A stretch of 41,386 nucleotides of DNA from Burkholderia sp. TSV86 (GCF_001522865.1 NZ_LOWB01000010.1:1-41386), one strand, 5' to 3'. Shown: positions 8,037 to 19,898, counted from the stretch's first letter. Translations and numbers: made by a program. Notes: generated by a model not told the origin, from the sequence alone.

Positions 8037-8271
8037 TGGGGTAGCCCTTGTCTTATAGCAACGGTCTCGACGACATTCCAGCCCCGCATCCGCCTGCGGC
8101 GAACACTTGCTCCGGAACTCACTTCGACCGCGCCGTCTCCTTCCTGACGTACTTCGCCCGATCATCCACCGGCACAAAAAGAACGGCACTTTTGTGACTT
8201 GATCGGCAACGAATTGCCATTTGATGCAAATACTGCTTCGCCGTTACAGCTTGATTGCAAACCACACAATA

Positions 8272-8292
8272 CGCGGGGGGCGCCTCCCCGCG
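8272..8292 (-). terminator. GC hairpin between the two peptide genes
   Basis: CGCGGGG (8272-8278) and CCCCGCG (8286-8292) form a strong stem 12 bp beyond the stop of the first peptide gene. On the minus strand it is followed by TATTGTGTGGTTTG, only moderately T-rich. It may act as a partial terminator, making the first peptide more abundant than the export machinery, or protect the short transcript 3' end. Confidence 0.45.
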
Positions 8293-8303
8293 CAAAGCAC
8301 GAC

Positions 8304-8477
8304 TTACTTGCCTTGATTGTTATACGTCTTCGGGTTCTGCAGGTAATTCCCCAGTTGCGGCGCGAAGGTGGCGAGCGAGCTCAACACCGGGCCGGTTTGG
8401 GTCAGCAGCAGACCGATCGAGCTGATCGGGCCGCCACCACGGATTTCCTGAGCCTGTTCCATCGTCATGACCTTCAT
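8304..8477 (-). CDS. Double-glycine leader peptide 2 (microcin/bacteriocin-like precursor)
   Basis: A 57-residue precursor with leader MKVMTMEQAQEIRGG and a 42-residue core starting GPISSIGLLLTQTG. The leader shares with the neighbouring peptide the pattern M-K-x2-[ST]-x-[DE]-Q-A-[RQ]-[DE]-I-R-G-G-G-x-I at identical spacing, while the cores are unrelated in sequence. The core is hydrophobic in its first 25 residues and polar and basic at the end (NPKTYNNQGK), with no Cys. The start at 8477 is set by a strong GAGGAG about six bases upstream. It is the first gene of the minus-strand cassette and sits below an AT-rich presumed promoter region. Two dissimilar peptides with one leader type suggest a two-component toxin or signal, but no activity can be assigned. 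Confidence 0.82.
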   Translation of the reverse strand: MKVMTMEQAQEIRGGGPISSIGLLLTQTGPVLSSLATFAPQLGNYLQNPKTYNNQGK

Positions 8478-8758
8478 TACTATCTCCTCGTAAAAATAAA
8501 GAAGACCACAAGAACTGCTAAAAAAAGCCAGCGGCCGTATATAACCGAACGACATTTAATTTTTTATCGATACGATTACTAGCCGGAATCAGGCTATCAT
8601 GCAGACAAGCCGGAAACAAGCTAGCTGATCCCCTGAAATCACGACTTTCCGGCGCGGCGACGTTCCCCAAAAAGATGCATGCGTTTCAATTTGAATTTTA
8701 AAACGTTTAATCTATGTCGCCGATGGCTTGTGAGGAAAGGCTGGAGAGGGAGACGGAG
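8478..8758. promoter_or_regulatory. AT-rich divergent promoter region of the export cassette
   Basis: The region between the first peptide gene (leftward) and the tolC-like gene (rightward) is strikingly AT-rich compared with its surroundings, with GACATTTAATTTTTTATCG near 8551-8569 and TTGAATTTTAAAACGTTTAA near 8691-8710. A TTATAT/TATATA block at 8538-8545 is a possible -10 for the peptide operon. No operator for a known regulator is recognisable. Confidence 0.5.
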
Positions 8759-10189
8759 ATGTTTGAAACATCGAATTTGAATAGATCATCGGAAATTGAA
8801 CATGCGGGTTTTCACTTAAAAGAAAAATTCTTTAATTTATGTAAATATGTTACAGAAGTGGCTGGAATTGCGGCAGCCGCAGCACTGTGCATCGGTTCCA
8901 CCAATGCAAGTGCGTTTTGTCTAGATGAAGCGTATCAGCACGCCGTCACCAACGATCCCAAATTTCTGCAGGCGCGCGCCGCATACGATGCCGCTCGGCA
9001 AAAATTTCCCCAGGCCCGCGCGCAGATGCTGCCGCAGGCGAGCGCCGTGCTCGAATGGGGCCGGTACGGTACGAATGCGAAGCTGTTCGGGTTCAACGTC
9101 AGCAGCACCAGCAATGCCGCCTATGGCGCCGCGCAGGTCACACAGGCGCTCTTCAACATGCCGTATCTGTACGATATGAGCCGTGCGCGCGAAATGGAAG
9201 AATCCGCGCGGCAGCAGCTCGAAGTCGAGCGCCAGGATCTGATCATGCGCGTGGCGAACGCATGTTTCGATCTTTTGTCCGCCCGCGAGAAGCAGCAGCT
9301 TGCCGACGACGAGGTCGGCGCTCTCACGCGGCTCGCGAGCGACACGCGCAGAATGGCGCAGCTCGGCATGAAAACGATCGGCGACACGGCGGAAATCGAG
9401 GCGCGGCGCAGCCTCGCTAAATCGGAGGCGCTGATTGCAGGCACCGAAGTCGAGGCGCGCAAGGCACGCTACGAAACGCTGCTCGGCTCCGAAATCGATT
9501 TCTCGCGCTGGCCGCGTCTTGCCATGCATGGCACGTCACCCCGCATTCCGTCGGGCGATTACGCGCCGCAAGACAATCCGTCATATCAACAGGCGTATCG
9601 CGATCTGCGCACCGCGCAGCTTACCTCGAAGCGGATCAACGCCGAGCACTTGCCGACCGTCGACTTGTTCGCCTCGTATTCGCGCGGCCTCAACCCGAAC
9701 CTGCGCGGCGTCACCGATCAGTCCAACTTCCACCAAAGCGCAATGGGCGTGCAGGTCACGATTCCGATTTTCTCCGGCGGCAGCGTGTACTACCGGCATG
9801 TCGAAGCACAATACGTCGCCGCGCAATATCAGAACCGGTTGCGCGAAGTCGAGCAGCAACTGAGCACCGATCATCGCGAGGCGCTCGCGTCGCTACAATC
9901 GATCGGCGCACGCATCCTGGCGCTTCAGCAGTCGCTGCAGGCGGCGCAGCTTGCGTATGATTCATCGATGAAGGCGCACAGTGTCGGCTACAGCACGACC
10001 TACGAGACGCTGAACCTGCGCAAGGATATCTCGAATATCCGCGAGAAGCTTTTCGAAAGCTATCTCGACGCGCTGAAGCTGCAACTGAAGCTCAAGAGCG
10101 TTCTCGGCACGTTGAACGAGCAGTCGCTCGTCGCCGTCGACAATTTCCTCGACAGCAACGCGCAAACACCGAATTCGACGAATCAGTGA
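8759..10189 (+). CDS. TolC-family outer-membrane channel for type I secretion
   Basis: The 476-residue protein is the outer-membrane and periplasmic tunnel of a type I secretion system. An unusually long n-region of about 30 residues precedes a hydrophobic segment and a likely cleavage after ASA at residue 52. The mature part begins FCLDEAYQHAVTNDPKFLQA, the standard TolC N-terminal helix. Two OEP-type repeats follow, with strands such as LPQASAVLEWGRYG and LPTVDLFASYSRGL, and VQVTIPIFSGGSVYYRHVEA, the family VxxxIPIFxGG motif. I start at ATG 8759, preceded by AGGGAG; a frame opening at 8714 has no ribosome-binding site. It diverges from the peptide operon and presumably completes it. Confidence 0.9.
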   Translation: MFETSNLNRSSEIEHAGFHLKEKFFNLCKYVTEVAGIAAAAALCIGSTNASAFCLDEAYQHAVTNDPKFLQARAAYDAARQKFPQARAQMLPQASAVLEWGRYGTNAKLFGFNVSSTSNAAYGAAQVTQALFNMPYLYDMSRAREMEESARQQLEVERQDLIMRVANACFDLLSAREKQQLADDEVGALTRLASDTRRMAQLGMKTIGDTAEIEARRSLAKSEALIAGTEVEARKARYETLLGSEIDFSRWPRLAMHGTSPRIPSGDYAPQDNPSYQQAYRDLRTAQLTSKRINAEHLPTVDLFASYSRGLNPNLRGVTDQSNFHQSAMGVQVTIPIFSGGSVYYRHVEAQYVAAQYQNRLREVEQQLSTDHREALASLQSIGARILALQQSLQAAQLAYDSSMKAHSVGYSTTYETLNLRKDISNIREKLFESYLDALKLQLKLKSVLGTLNEQSLVAVDNFLDSNAQTPNSTNQ

Positions 10190-10221
10190 ACACAATGGCC
10201 GCAGGCGTGAAAGCCGGCTCG

Positions 10222-10292
10222 CGACGGCTTTAAAGGCGGCAGCCGTCGTGAGACGGGCCTGATCGGCGCAAACCGATCAGGCCCGTCTCACG
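10222..10292. terminator. Two nested hairpins between convergent genes
   Basis: A 20-bp perfect stem (10247-10266 with 10273-10292, loop CGCAAA) lies between the convergent tolC-like and ggt genes. A smaller 8-bp hairpin (CGACGGCT 10222-10229 with AGCCGTCG 10241-10248) shares two bases with it, so the two structures compete. Neither has a proper T run. A bidirectional terminator or RNA-stability element is the simplest reading. Confidence 0.55.
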
Positions 10293-10422
10293 GAAAAGCC
10301 TTACGTTATCCGAAGCATGATTTTTGAGATAGCCAGGCAATAAGCTTTGCAAGCGCAAAAGGAAAACGAACCGGCCTGCGCTACGATCACGCTCCCCGCC
10401 TGTTCAACGGGGAGCACATGCA

Positions 10423-12141
<1,719 letters not shown>

Positions 12142-12208
12142 TGACTGTCTCCCATCTCAATCTCCTCGTTTCGCTGAAATATTGGGGCAGAACGCCCCCG
12201 AGCAGGCC

Positions 12209-12235
12209 CTTATAGCATGGTTCAAATTCAGTCAA
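12209..12235 (-). promoter_or_regulatory. Candidate ggt promoter
   Basis: On the minus strand TTGACT (12235-12230) and TATAAG (12214-12209) are each one mismatch from the sigma-70 consensus, with a short 15-base spacer. Transcription would begin about 60 bases before the ggt ATG. Confidence 0.45.
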
Positions 12236-12364
12236 AAATGGTCAGTTCTGCCAATCCGTGCACACACTGAAAATTTTTATCCGCCACTGCGCGCCAGGCT
12301 GCGGCCGAATCTGCGAAGATAGCGCCCCCTTTCCTTTCCGGCGGCACGCGCAGCGCAATACGCG

Positions 12365-12883
12365 ATGGCATCACAAGCAGCACATCATGCAAGCGGCTGG
12401 GCCGCGGGTCTAGTCGCCGCGGCGCTGGTCGCGCAAGCGGGCGCGGCGGGACCAGCGCATCTCTTTTGCATTGCGGCATTCGCGGCGGGCGTCGCGGGCG
12501 GCACCGCGCCCGATTGGCTCGAACTTGCATGGTGGCGCCGCTCGCGACGGCGCTGGATCACGCATCGCACCGTCACGCATTGGGGCGTCGCGTGGCTCGC
12601 GGCGTTCGTGTTTGCTTATCGCTCGCTCGGGCACGGGCATCCGTGGGCCGCGCCGCTCGTCGGCTTCGCGTGCGGCGGCCTCGTCCATCTGATCGCAGAC
12701 TGGCCGAACCCGCTCGGCATTCCGTGGATCTGGAAGCGTCATTCGCTGAACTGGTGGAACAGCGGGCACTGCGATCTGATTATCGTCGCGGCGGCCTGGG
12801 CCGGCGCGCTATGGCTCACGCAAGCGGCGTGGGGACATGCGACGCCGCTCGCGCATTGGCTCGGATGGCTGCGACGGGTTTGA
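12365..12883 (+). CDS. YdjM/DUF457-family membrane protein (putative metal-dependent hydrolase)
   Basis: A 172-residue inner-membrane protein with about four hydrophobic segments and conserved His/Asp motifs on their edges: GGTAPDWLE (about 45-53), ITHRTVTHW (65-73), GGLVHLIADWPNPLGIPW (about 104-121). These HRxxTH and HxxxDxxxxxG patterns define the YdjM-like family (DUF457), annotated as membrane-bound metal-dependent hydrolases; in enterobacteria ydjM is in the LexA regulon. I see no LexA box here and no clear Shine-Dalgarno at the ATG. The substrate is unknown. It lies upstream of and on the same strand as the lhr helicase, but 300 bp away. Confidence 0.75.
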   Translation: MASQAAHHASGWAAGLVAAALVAQAGAAGPAHLFCIAAFAAGVAGGTAPDWLELAWWRRSRRRWITHRTVTHWGVAWLAAFVFAYRSLGHGHPWAAPLVGFACGGLVHLIADWPNPLGIPWIWKRHSLNWWNSGHCDLIIVAAAWAGALWLTQAAWGHATPLAHWLGWLRRV

Positions 12884-13180
12884 CCGCGAGCGAGCGCCTC
12901 GTCGATCAAGCGCGCCCGCGTCGACGCGGTGGCGGCAAATCGCTTTTCTTCTAAACAAACCATCCCGATCGAGTAGGCGTTGCGGCCGTATGCGGGTGCA
13001 CGGCCGTCCGGTTTGGCGGTTTGCCAGCCTCATTCGGCCGCCGCGCGCGCCCGCATTGCGGCAGTCCGCGCGCGGCAACCGGCATCGCGCGGCGATGCCG
13101 CCGACATTCGGCCTAAACCCGCGCGGCTCGCGCCCAGCACATCCGCGCGGCGTCTGGCACACTTATCGTTTCGGCCGCCA

Positions 13181-16100
13181 ATGTCCGGCCCGCCCGATGC
13201 CTTGCCCGCCGCCATGGACCTCTCCCCCGCCTGCTGCGCCACCGGCGCGCTCGACGCGTTTCACCCCGCCGTCGCCGCGTGGTTCGCCGGCACCTTCGCC
13301 ACGCCGACCGACGCGCAAGCGCTCGCGTGGCCGCATATCAAGGCGGGCCGCTCGACGCTCGTTGCCGCGCCGACGGGCTCCGGCAAAACCCTCACCGCGT
13401 TCCTGAGCGCGCTCGATGATCTGGTGCGCGACGCGCTCGCGCACGGCGGCGCGCTGCCGGACACGACGCTCGTGATCTACGTATCGCCGCTCAAAGCGCT
13501 GTCGAACGATATTCGCGTGAACCTCGCCGCGCCGCTCGCCGGCGTCGCCGCCGAGCTTGCGCGGCGCGGGCTGCCTGTGCCCAATATCCGCACCGCCGTG
13601 CGCACCGGCGACACGCCGTCGGCCGAGCGCGCCGCGCTGCGCAAGCGCGCGCCGCACATCGTCGTCACGACCCCGGAATCGCTGTACGTGCTGCTATCGT
13701 CCGAATCGGGGCGGCGAATGCTCGAAAACGCACGCACCGTGATCGTCGATGAAATCCACGCGCTTGCAAACAACAAGCGCGGCAGCCATCTCGCGCTGTC
13801 GCTCGAACGGCTCGACGCGCTCGCCGGCCGGCGGCTGACACGCATCGGGCTATCGGCGACGCAGCGGCCGATTGACGCTGTCGCGCGCTTTTTGGTCGGT
13901 GCCCGCGCCGACACCGGCGACGCGCCGCTCGATTGCGCGATCGTCGACACGGGCCACGCGCGCGAGCGCGACCTCGCGCTGGAGTTGCCGCCGGTGCCGC
14001 TCGGGCCAGTGATGGCCACCGACGTATGGGAGCGTGTCTACGACCGGATCGCCGAACTCGCGGCCGCCCACCGCACAACGCTCGTGTTTGTCAACACACG
14101 GCGCATGGCCGAGCGCGCCGCACGCCATCTCGCGCAGCGCGTCGGCGCCGACGCTATCGCCGCGCATCACGGCAGCCTCGCGAAGGAGCATCGCCTCGAC
14201 GCGGAACAGCGCTTGAAGAGCGGCCGGCTGAAACTGCTCGTCGCGACTGCGTCGCTCGAACTCGGCATCGACATCGGCGATGTGGACCTCGTCTGCCAGC
14301 TCGGCTCGCCACGCGCAATCGCACCGTTGCTGCAGCGCGTCGGCCGCTCGGGGCACCAGGTCGGCGGCATGCCGAAGGGGCGGCTTTTTCCGCTGTCGCG
14401 CGACGAACTCGTCGAATGCGCCGCGCTGCTTGATTGCGTGAGGCGCGGCGAGCTGGATCTGCTGCGCATGCCGCGCGCGCCGCTCGACGTGCTCGCACAG
14501 CAGATCGTCGCCGAAACCGCGTGCCGCGAATGGGACGAGGACGCGCTTTATCGCTGCGTGACGCAAGCCGCGCCTTATGCGGCGCTGACGCGCGAATCGT
14601 TCGACGGCGTGCTGAAGATGCTGGCCGAAGGCTTCGTGGGCCGGCGCGGCCCGCGCGCCGCGTATCTGCATCGAGACGTGGTATCGCGCACCGTGCGCGC
14701 GCGGCGCGGCGCGCGGCTCGCGGCCGTCACCTCGGGCGGCACGATCCCCGACAACGCCGATTACGCGGTGCTGCTCGAACCGCAAGGCATCAACATCGGC
14801 ACGGTTAATGAGGATTTCGCGATCGAAAGCCTCGCCGGAGATGTATTCCAGCTCGGCAACCAGTCATACCGGATCATTCGCGTCGAAACCGGGCGCGTGC
14901 GCGTGGAGGACGCGCATGGGCAGGCGCCGAACATTCCGTTCTGGCTGGGCGAGGCGCCCGCGCGCAGCGACGAGCTGTCCAGAAGCGTCGCGCGGCTGCG
15001 CGAGCGGATCGACGCGCTGCTCGCGCAAGCCGCCGCGCCGGCGCAGCAGGGGCCCGCGGCACTGCGTCTGCCGGAGCCGGCCAGTGATGTGGCCCGCCCT
15101 GCGGCAGCCGTTGCTCGCACGTCCGCGCGATCCGCCCGGAGCGGCGCGTCGACGGTTCGAACCGCGACAAAGACTGCCGAACCTGCCGCGCAACCCAAGG
15201 GGCCCGGCGCGCCCGCCGGTGCGAGCCCAACGCCCGCGCCGCCCCCGCTCTGGGCTGAGACCGCCGAAGCCGCCGCCCCGGCCGAGCCGAGCCGCCTCGC
15301 CCCGGCGCTGACGTGGCTGACGCATGAGCTTGGCTTGAATGCCGAAGCTGCGCGGCAAATCGCCGACTATCTCGCGCGCTCGCGTGCGGCGCTCGGCGCA
15401 CTGCCCACGCAGCGCACGCTCGTGATGGAGCGCTTCTTCGACGAATCCGGCGGCATGCAACTCGTGATTCACGCGCCCTTCGGCGGCCGGATCAATCGCG
15501 CATGGGGACTCGCGCTACGCAAGCGCTTCTGCCGCACGTTCAACTTCGAACTGCAGGCGGCGGCAACCGACGATGCGCTGATCCTGTCGCTGTCGCTCGC
15601 GCACAGCTTCCCGCTCGACGAAGTGTGGCGCTATCTACGCTCGGCAAACGCCGAACACGTACTGATCCAGGCGCTGCTCGACGCGCCTTTGTTCGGCGTG
15701 CGCTGGCGCTGGAACGCGACGACGGCGCTCGCGCTGCCGCGCTTGGCCGGCGGCCGCAAGGTCGCGCCGCAACTGCAGCGCATGAAAAGCGACGATCTGC
15801 TCGCCGCCGTGTTCCCCGATCAGGCCGCGTGCGCGGAGAATCTGGTCGGCGAGCGCGACGTCCCGCGGCATCCGCTCGTCGATCAAACGCTCGATGATTG
15901 CCTGCACGACGCGATGGACACCGACGGCTGGCTCGCGCTGCTGCGCCGGATCGAGGCGGGAGACGTCGCGCTCGTCGCGCGCGACCTGCCCGCGCCGTCG
16001 CCGCTCGCCGCCGAGATTTTGAACGCGAAGCCATATGCGTTCCTCGACGACGCGCCGCTCGAGGAACGCCGCACGCAGGCGGTGCTCGCGCGGCGCTGGA

Positions 16101-18163
16101 GCGATCCGGAATCGGCCGACGATCTCGGCGCACTCGATGCCGGCGCGATCGACGCGGTGCGCGAACAAGCGTGGCCGCTCGTGCGCGACGGCGACGAGAT
16201 GCACGACGCGCTCATCGGCCTCGCGTGCATCTCGGACGACGAGGCGCGCGCGAACGACGGCTGGCTGGCTTGCCTCGAACGGCTCGCCGCCGCCGGCCGG
16301 GCCACGCGGATCACGCTCGCTGGCGGCGACGCGCCCGCCAACGAGCGGGCGCCCGAGCGGCGCGACGCGCGTGCCGATGGCCGCGCATACCAGCAGTCCG
16401 CCGTGCCCGCTGCTGCACGCGATGTCGCTGGCGGCGACGGCAGTGGCATCGGCAACGAAAGCGGCGGCAACATGCCCCATCTTCAGCGCGACGCGCTCGC
16501 CACCAGCCCCGAACCTGCCGGCCTCCCCGGCAACTCGCCGCGTGTCAGCCCGCGCCACGCATCCGCCCATCACCGCAGCCTATGGATTCCGGTCGAGCGC
16601 ATCACCTGCATGCGCGCAGTGTACGGCGACGCCCCGGCCACGCCGTCGCTCAGTGCACCGCCCGGCTTCGACACGCCATGGGAGCCCGACGCCGCGCTCG
16701 TCGACATAATCCGCGCGCGGCTCACCGGCTTTGGGCCGCAAACGGCCCAGGCGATCGCCGCGCCGCTCGCGCTGCCGCACGCCACGCTCATGCGTGCGCT
16801 CGCCGCACTCGAACGCGAAGGTTATCTGATGCGCGGGCGCTTCACGCCCGGCGCGCGCAGCGACGAATGGTGCGAAAGGCATCTGCTCGCGCGTATCCAC
16901 CGCTACACGGTCAAGCGGCTGCGCCGCGAGATCGAGCCCGTCGAACTTGCCGACTTCATGCGCTTTCTGTTTCACTGGCAACGCGTCGCGCCCGAAACGC
17001 GCGGCATCGGCGTCGATGCGCTCGCGTCGGTCGTCCACCTGCTAGAAGGGTTCGAGGCGGCCGCGAGCGCGTGGGAGGAGGAATTGCTGCCCGCGCGGCT
17101 CGCCGATTACGTGACGGGCGGCCTCGACGAACCATGCCGCGCCGGCAAGCTCACATGGACGCGGCTCGGCGCGCCCGCGAAAGCGGGCAGCGCGCCCGTC
17201 AGGACGACACCGATCGTGCTGCTGCCGCGCCGCGAACTGGCATGCTGGCAAGCGCTGCGCAACCCGGCCGCGCAGCCTGCGCTGTCTGCGCGCGCCGAAC
17301 GAGTGCGCGCGACGCTCGCCGCATACGGCGCGATGTTCTTCGACGAGCTGGCCGCGCACGCCCGGCTGCTGCCCGTCGAACTCGAGCGCGCGCTCGGCGA
17401 ACTCGTCGCGGCGGGACTCGTCAATGCGGACAGCTTCGCGGGCCTGCGCGCGCTGCTCAAACCGTCGGTCAAACGTCATGCGCATGCGTTCTACGTGCCG
17501 CGCACGCGGCGCGGCGGCGCGCTGATCGGCGGCATGGACGACGCGGGACGCTGGGCGCTTGTGCGGCGGCTGCCGCTTGCGGAGGTCGAATCCGGCAGCG
17601 ATCATGGCCATCGCGGCGACGATGGCCGCTTCGATGCCGAAGCTGGCGGCGATGCCGCGCGGCCGGCGCGTTACGCCCCGCCGCCGTTTACCCGCCGCGC
17701 GGCGATCGAGCCGGCCGCGCTCGAGCATGTCGCACGAACGCTGCTGCGCCGCTACGGCGTCGTGTTCTGGCGCATCCTCGCGCGCGAAGCCGAATGGATG
17801 CCGAGCTGGCGCGAACTGCTGCCCGTCTACCGGCGGCTCGAGGCGCGCGGCGAGATTCGCGGCGGACGTTTCGTCGCCGGCCTGGCGGGCGAGCAATTCG
17901 CGCTGCCCGATGCGATTCCGATTCTGCGCGAGATCCGCCGCCGGCCGGCTGAAGGACTGATGCTGCGCATCAGCGGCGCGGACCCGCTCAATTTGACCGG
18001 CACGCTTCTGCCGGGCGAGCGCGTGCCTGCGCTCGCCGGCAACCGCATCCTGTTTCGCGACGGTGTGCCGGTCGCGTCGCTCGTCGGCGGCCAGTTCGTC
18101 TATGCACACGATCTCGACGCCACGGATCGAGAGGCTGCGCGAGCGAAGCTCACGCGCCGTTGA
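13181..18163 (+). CDS. lhr: Lhr-type large ATP-dependent helicase
   Basis: A 1,660-residue superfamily 2 helicase of the Lhr family, implicated in DNA repair in other bacteria. Visible motifs are Walker A APTGSGKT (63-70), [10 protein letters not shown] (about 163-172), DEIH (190-193), GLSATQRP, then in the second RecA domain [10 protein letters not shown] and the motif VI block [11 protein letters not shown]. The Lhr winged-helix, beta-barrel and C-terminal extension fill the rest. Compared with E. coli Lhr (about 1,540 residues) it is longer, largely because of two Ala/Pro-rich low-complexity linkers at about residues 615-706 and 1047-1133. I chose the ATG at 13181; a second at 13214 is equally possible, and upstream TTG-started extension is low-complexity. 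Nearby genes give no further clue. Confidence 0.92.
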   Translation: MSGPPDALPAAMDLSPACCATGALDAFHPAVAAWFAGTFATPTDAQALAWPHIKAGRSTLVAAPTGSGKTLTAFLSALDDLVRDALAHGGALPDTTLVIYVSPLKALSNDIRVNLAAPLAGVAAELARRGLPVPNIRTAVRTGDTPSAERAALRKRAPHIVVTTPESLYVLLSSESGRRMLENARTVIVDEIHALANNKRGSHLALSLERLDALAGRRLTRIGLSATQRPIDAVARFLVGARADTGDAPLDCAIVDTGHARERDLALELPPVPLGPVMATDVWERVYDRIAELAAAHRTTLVFVNTRRMAERAARHLAQRVGADAIAAHHGSLAKEHRLDAEQRLKSGRLKLLVATASLELGIDIGDVDLVCQLGSPRAIAPLLQRVGRSGHQVGGMPKGRLFPLSRDELVECAALLDCVRRGELDLLRMPRAPLDVLAQQIVAETACREWDEDALYRCVTQAAPYAALTRESFDGVLKMLAEGFVGRRGPRAAYLHRDVVSRTVRARRGARLAAVTSGGTIPDNADYAVLLEPQGINIGTVNEDFAIESLAGDVFQLGNQSYRIIRVETGRVRVEDAHGQAPNIPFWLGEAPARSDELSRSVARLRERIDALLAQAAAPAQQGPAALRLPEPASDVARPAAAVARTSARSARSGASTVRTATKTAEPAAQPKGPGAPAGASPTPAPPPLWAETAEAAAPAEPSRLAPALTWLTHELGLNAEAARQIADYLARSRAALGALPTQRTLVMERFFDESGGMQLVIHAPFGGRINRAWGLALRKRFCRTFNFELQAAATDDALILSLSLAHSFPLDEVWRYLRSANAEHVLIQALLDAPLFGVRWRWNATTALALPRLAGGRKVAPQLQRMKSDDLLAAVFPDQAACAENLVGERDVPRHPLVDQTLDDCLHDAMDTDGWLALLRRIEAGDVALVARDLPAPSPLAAEILNAKPYAFLDDAPLEERRTQAVLARRWSDPESADDLGALDAGAIDAVREQAWPLVRDGDEMHDALIGLACISDDEARANDGWLACLERLAAAGRATRITLAGGDAPANERAPERRDARADGRAYQQSAVPAAARDVAGGDGSGIGNESGGNMPHLQRDALATSPEPAGLPGNSPRVSPRHASAHHRSLWIPVERITCMRAVYGDAPATPSLSAPPGFDTPWEPDAALVDIIRARLTGFGPQTAQAIAAPLALPHATLMRALAALEREGYLMRGRFTPGARSDEWCERHLLARIHRYTVKRLRREIEPVELADFMRFLFHWQRVAPETRGIGVDALASVVHLLEGFEAAASAWEEELLPARLADYVTGGLDEPCRAGKLTWTRLGAPAKAGSAPVRTTPIVLLPRRELACWQALRNPAAQPALSARAERVRATLAAYGAMFFDELAAHARLLPVELERALGELVAAGLVNADSFAGLRALLKPSVKRHAHAFYVPRTRRGGALIGGMDDAGRWALVRRLPLAEVESGSDHGHRGDDGRFDAEAGGDAARPARYAPPPFTRRAAIEPAALEHVARTLLRRYGVVFWRILAREAEWMPSWRELLPVYRRLEARGEIRGGRFVAGLAGEQFALPDAIPILREIRRRPAEGLMLRISGADPLNLTGTLLPGERVPALAGNRILFRDGVPVASLVGGQFVYAHDLDATDREAARAKLTRR

Positions 18164-18442
18164 GGCCGTTGCCACTATCGGCGGCACCCATTACACACAA
18201 TATTGCTCACACGAATAACCGTGACGCCGCCGCCAGCAGATACCGCCCTTGCCGCTCGCAGCGCATACGGCTACTCTGCCGCCCATCGCCGCCGTGCGGC
18301 CCGCGCCGTCCCGCCGGAAAATTAAACGCGGCCATCCCAAAAAAAGGCGCGATCCACTATCATCGCCGCAGCCGCGAGCGTCGCGAACCGCGTGCACCGC
18401 ACGCATGCGCCATACACGAGTACAACAAACGGAGACACCCGG

Positions 18443-19732
18443 ATGAACATCACCGCCGAGCACGGCGCCCCCGCCCAGCCTCACCACGCCGGTTCGCTGA
18501 CGATCGTCCAAGGCACGGCGCTCTATGTGGGCGCCGTGCTCGGTACCGGCGTGATCGCACTGCCCGCGCTCGCCGCCGAAATCGCCGGCCCCGCGTCGCT
18601 CGTCGCGTGGGCCGCGCTCGTGCTCCTGTCGATCCCGCTCGCCGCGACCTTCGCCGCGCTCGGCGCGCGCTATCCGGACGCCGGTGGGGTGTCGACTTAC
18701 GTGCGCAACGCATTCGGCCCACGGGCGGCAACCGTCGTCGGCTGGTGCTTCTACTTCGCCGTGCCCGCCGGTGCGCCCGCCGCCGCAATGTTCGGCGGCG
18801 CATACGTCGCCTCCGTCACGGGCGGTGGGCACACGACGGTCGTCGTCGCTGCCGCCGCGCTGATCGCGATCGTCGCGGCGGCCAATGCATTCGGCGTCAC
18901 CGTGTCGGGACGCATGCAGCTTGTGCTGTCCGCGCTGCTTGTCGCGCTGTTGCTCGCGGCCGTGCTGGCGTCCGCGCCACATGCGCGCACCGCTAATTTG
19001 CATCCGTTCGCGCCGCACGGCTGGCTCGCGGTCGGACAAGCCGCCGCGCTGCTTGTCTGGAGCTTCGCCGGCTGGGAGGCGATCACGCATCTGGCCGCCG
19101 AATTCCGCCGCCCCGCGCGCGATCTGCCGCGCTCGACCGGCATTGCCGTCGCGGTGGTCGGGTTGCTCTATCTGGCGGTCGCGGCGGCCAGCGTGCTCGT
19201 GCTCGGCCCGACGGCGGGCGCGTCCGGCGCGCCGCTTGCCGAGTTGATCGCGCGCGGCATCGGCGGCCGCGCGCAATGGCTCGCCACCGCCGCGGCGCTG
19301 TTGCTGACACTCGGCACGATGAATGCCTACTTTGCCGGCGCGGCGAAGCTGGGCGCGGCGCTCGGACGCGACGGCGCATTGCCGGCATGGCTCGCACACG
19401 GCAGCCAGACCGGCGGCGTGCCGCGACGCAGCCTCGCGTTGATCGCCGTGCTCGCGGGCTGCGCGCTCGGCGCCACGATTGCGACCGGCATGGGACCAAA
19501 GCCGCTCGTGCTCGCGACGTCCGGGAATTTCGTGATGGTTTATCTGCTCGGCGCGGCCGCCGCGGCGAAGCTGCTGCCGCGCGGCGCGTTCGCGCATCGA
19601 TGCTCGCTCGTCGCGTTCGTAGCGGCGGCCGCGCTGTTCGCAACGAGCGGGTGGTATCTGCTCTGGCCGCTGCTGGTGACGGCCGCGGCGCTGGCTTATA
19701 CGCGAATCAGCCGGGCCGCGGAAAGCCAGTAG
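18443..19732 (+). CDS. APC-family amino acid transporter (YjeH-like)
   Basis: A 429-residue integral membrane protein with about 12 hydrophobic segments. The first carries the APC-superfamily unwound-helix motif GAVLGTGVIALPALAA, and GGVSTYVRNAFGPRAATVVGW follows in helices 2-3. The segment WSFAGWEAITHLAAEFRRP matches the helix 6 and loop motif (FxGWE.....EE/EF). Within the family it looks closest to YjeH, described in E. coli as an exporter of methionine and branched-chain amino acids; the substrate here is inference. The start at 18443 has CGGAGA about eight bases upstream. It follows lhr by 280 bp and stands alone. Confidence 0.85.
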   Translation: MNITAEHGAPAQPHHAGSLTIVQGTALYVGAVLGTGVIALPALAAEIAGPASLVAWAALVLLSIPLAATFAALGARYPDAGGVSTYVRNAFGPRAATVVGWCFYFAVPAGAPAAAMFGGAYVASVTGGGHTTVVVAAAALIAIVAAANAFGVTVSGRMQLVLSALLVALLLAAVLASAPHARTANLHPFAPHGWLAVGQAAALLVWSFAGWEAITHLAAEFRRPARDLPRSTGIAVAVVGLLYLAVAAASVLVLGPTAGASGAPLAELIARGIGGRAQWLATAAALLLTLGTMNAYFAGAAKLGAALGRDGALPAWLAHGSQTGGVPRRSLALIAVLAGCALGATIATGMGPKPLVLATSGNFVMVYLLGAAAAAKLLPRGAFAHRCSLVAFVAAAALFATSGWYLLWPLLVTAAALAYTRISRAAESQ

Positions 19733-19898
19733 CGCGGCGCGGTACGCCGCACACGGCGCCGGGCCGCGCAGCCGCACCGCCATCTGCGCCCCCCGGCAAA
19801 CCGGCGTACCGGCAACCCGACCGATCCGCGGGGAAACGCGGGCGTCGCATGCGCCGCCCGCCCCCGCGCATCCGTGCGCCTCAACCGCGCGCCTCACC

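Noticed and set aside
7839..8189. Longer 116-residue version of precursor 1
   Set aside because: The upstream 51 residues are Arg-rich and would bury the colicin V-type leader that the C39 domain needs at the N-terminus.
8199..8582. 127-codon plus-strand frame over precursor 2, considered as an immunity gene
   Set aside because: Antisense to the precursor, no ribosome-binding site and no membrane segment.
15898..17952. 684-codon plus-strand frame within lhr
   Set aside because: Out-of-frame with the helicase and almost entirely Arg/Ala; no family features.
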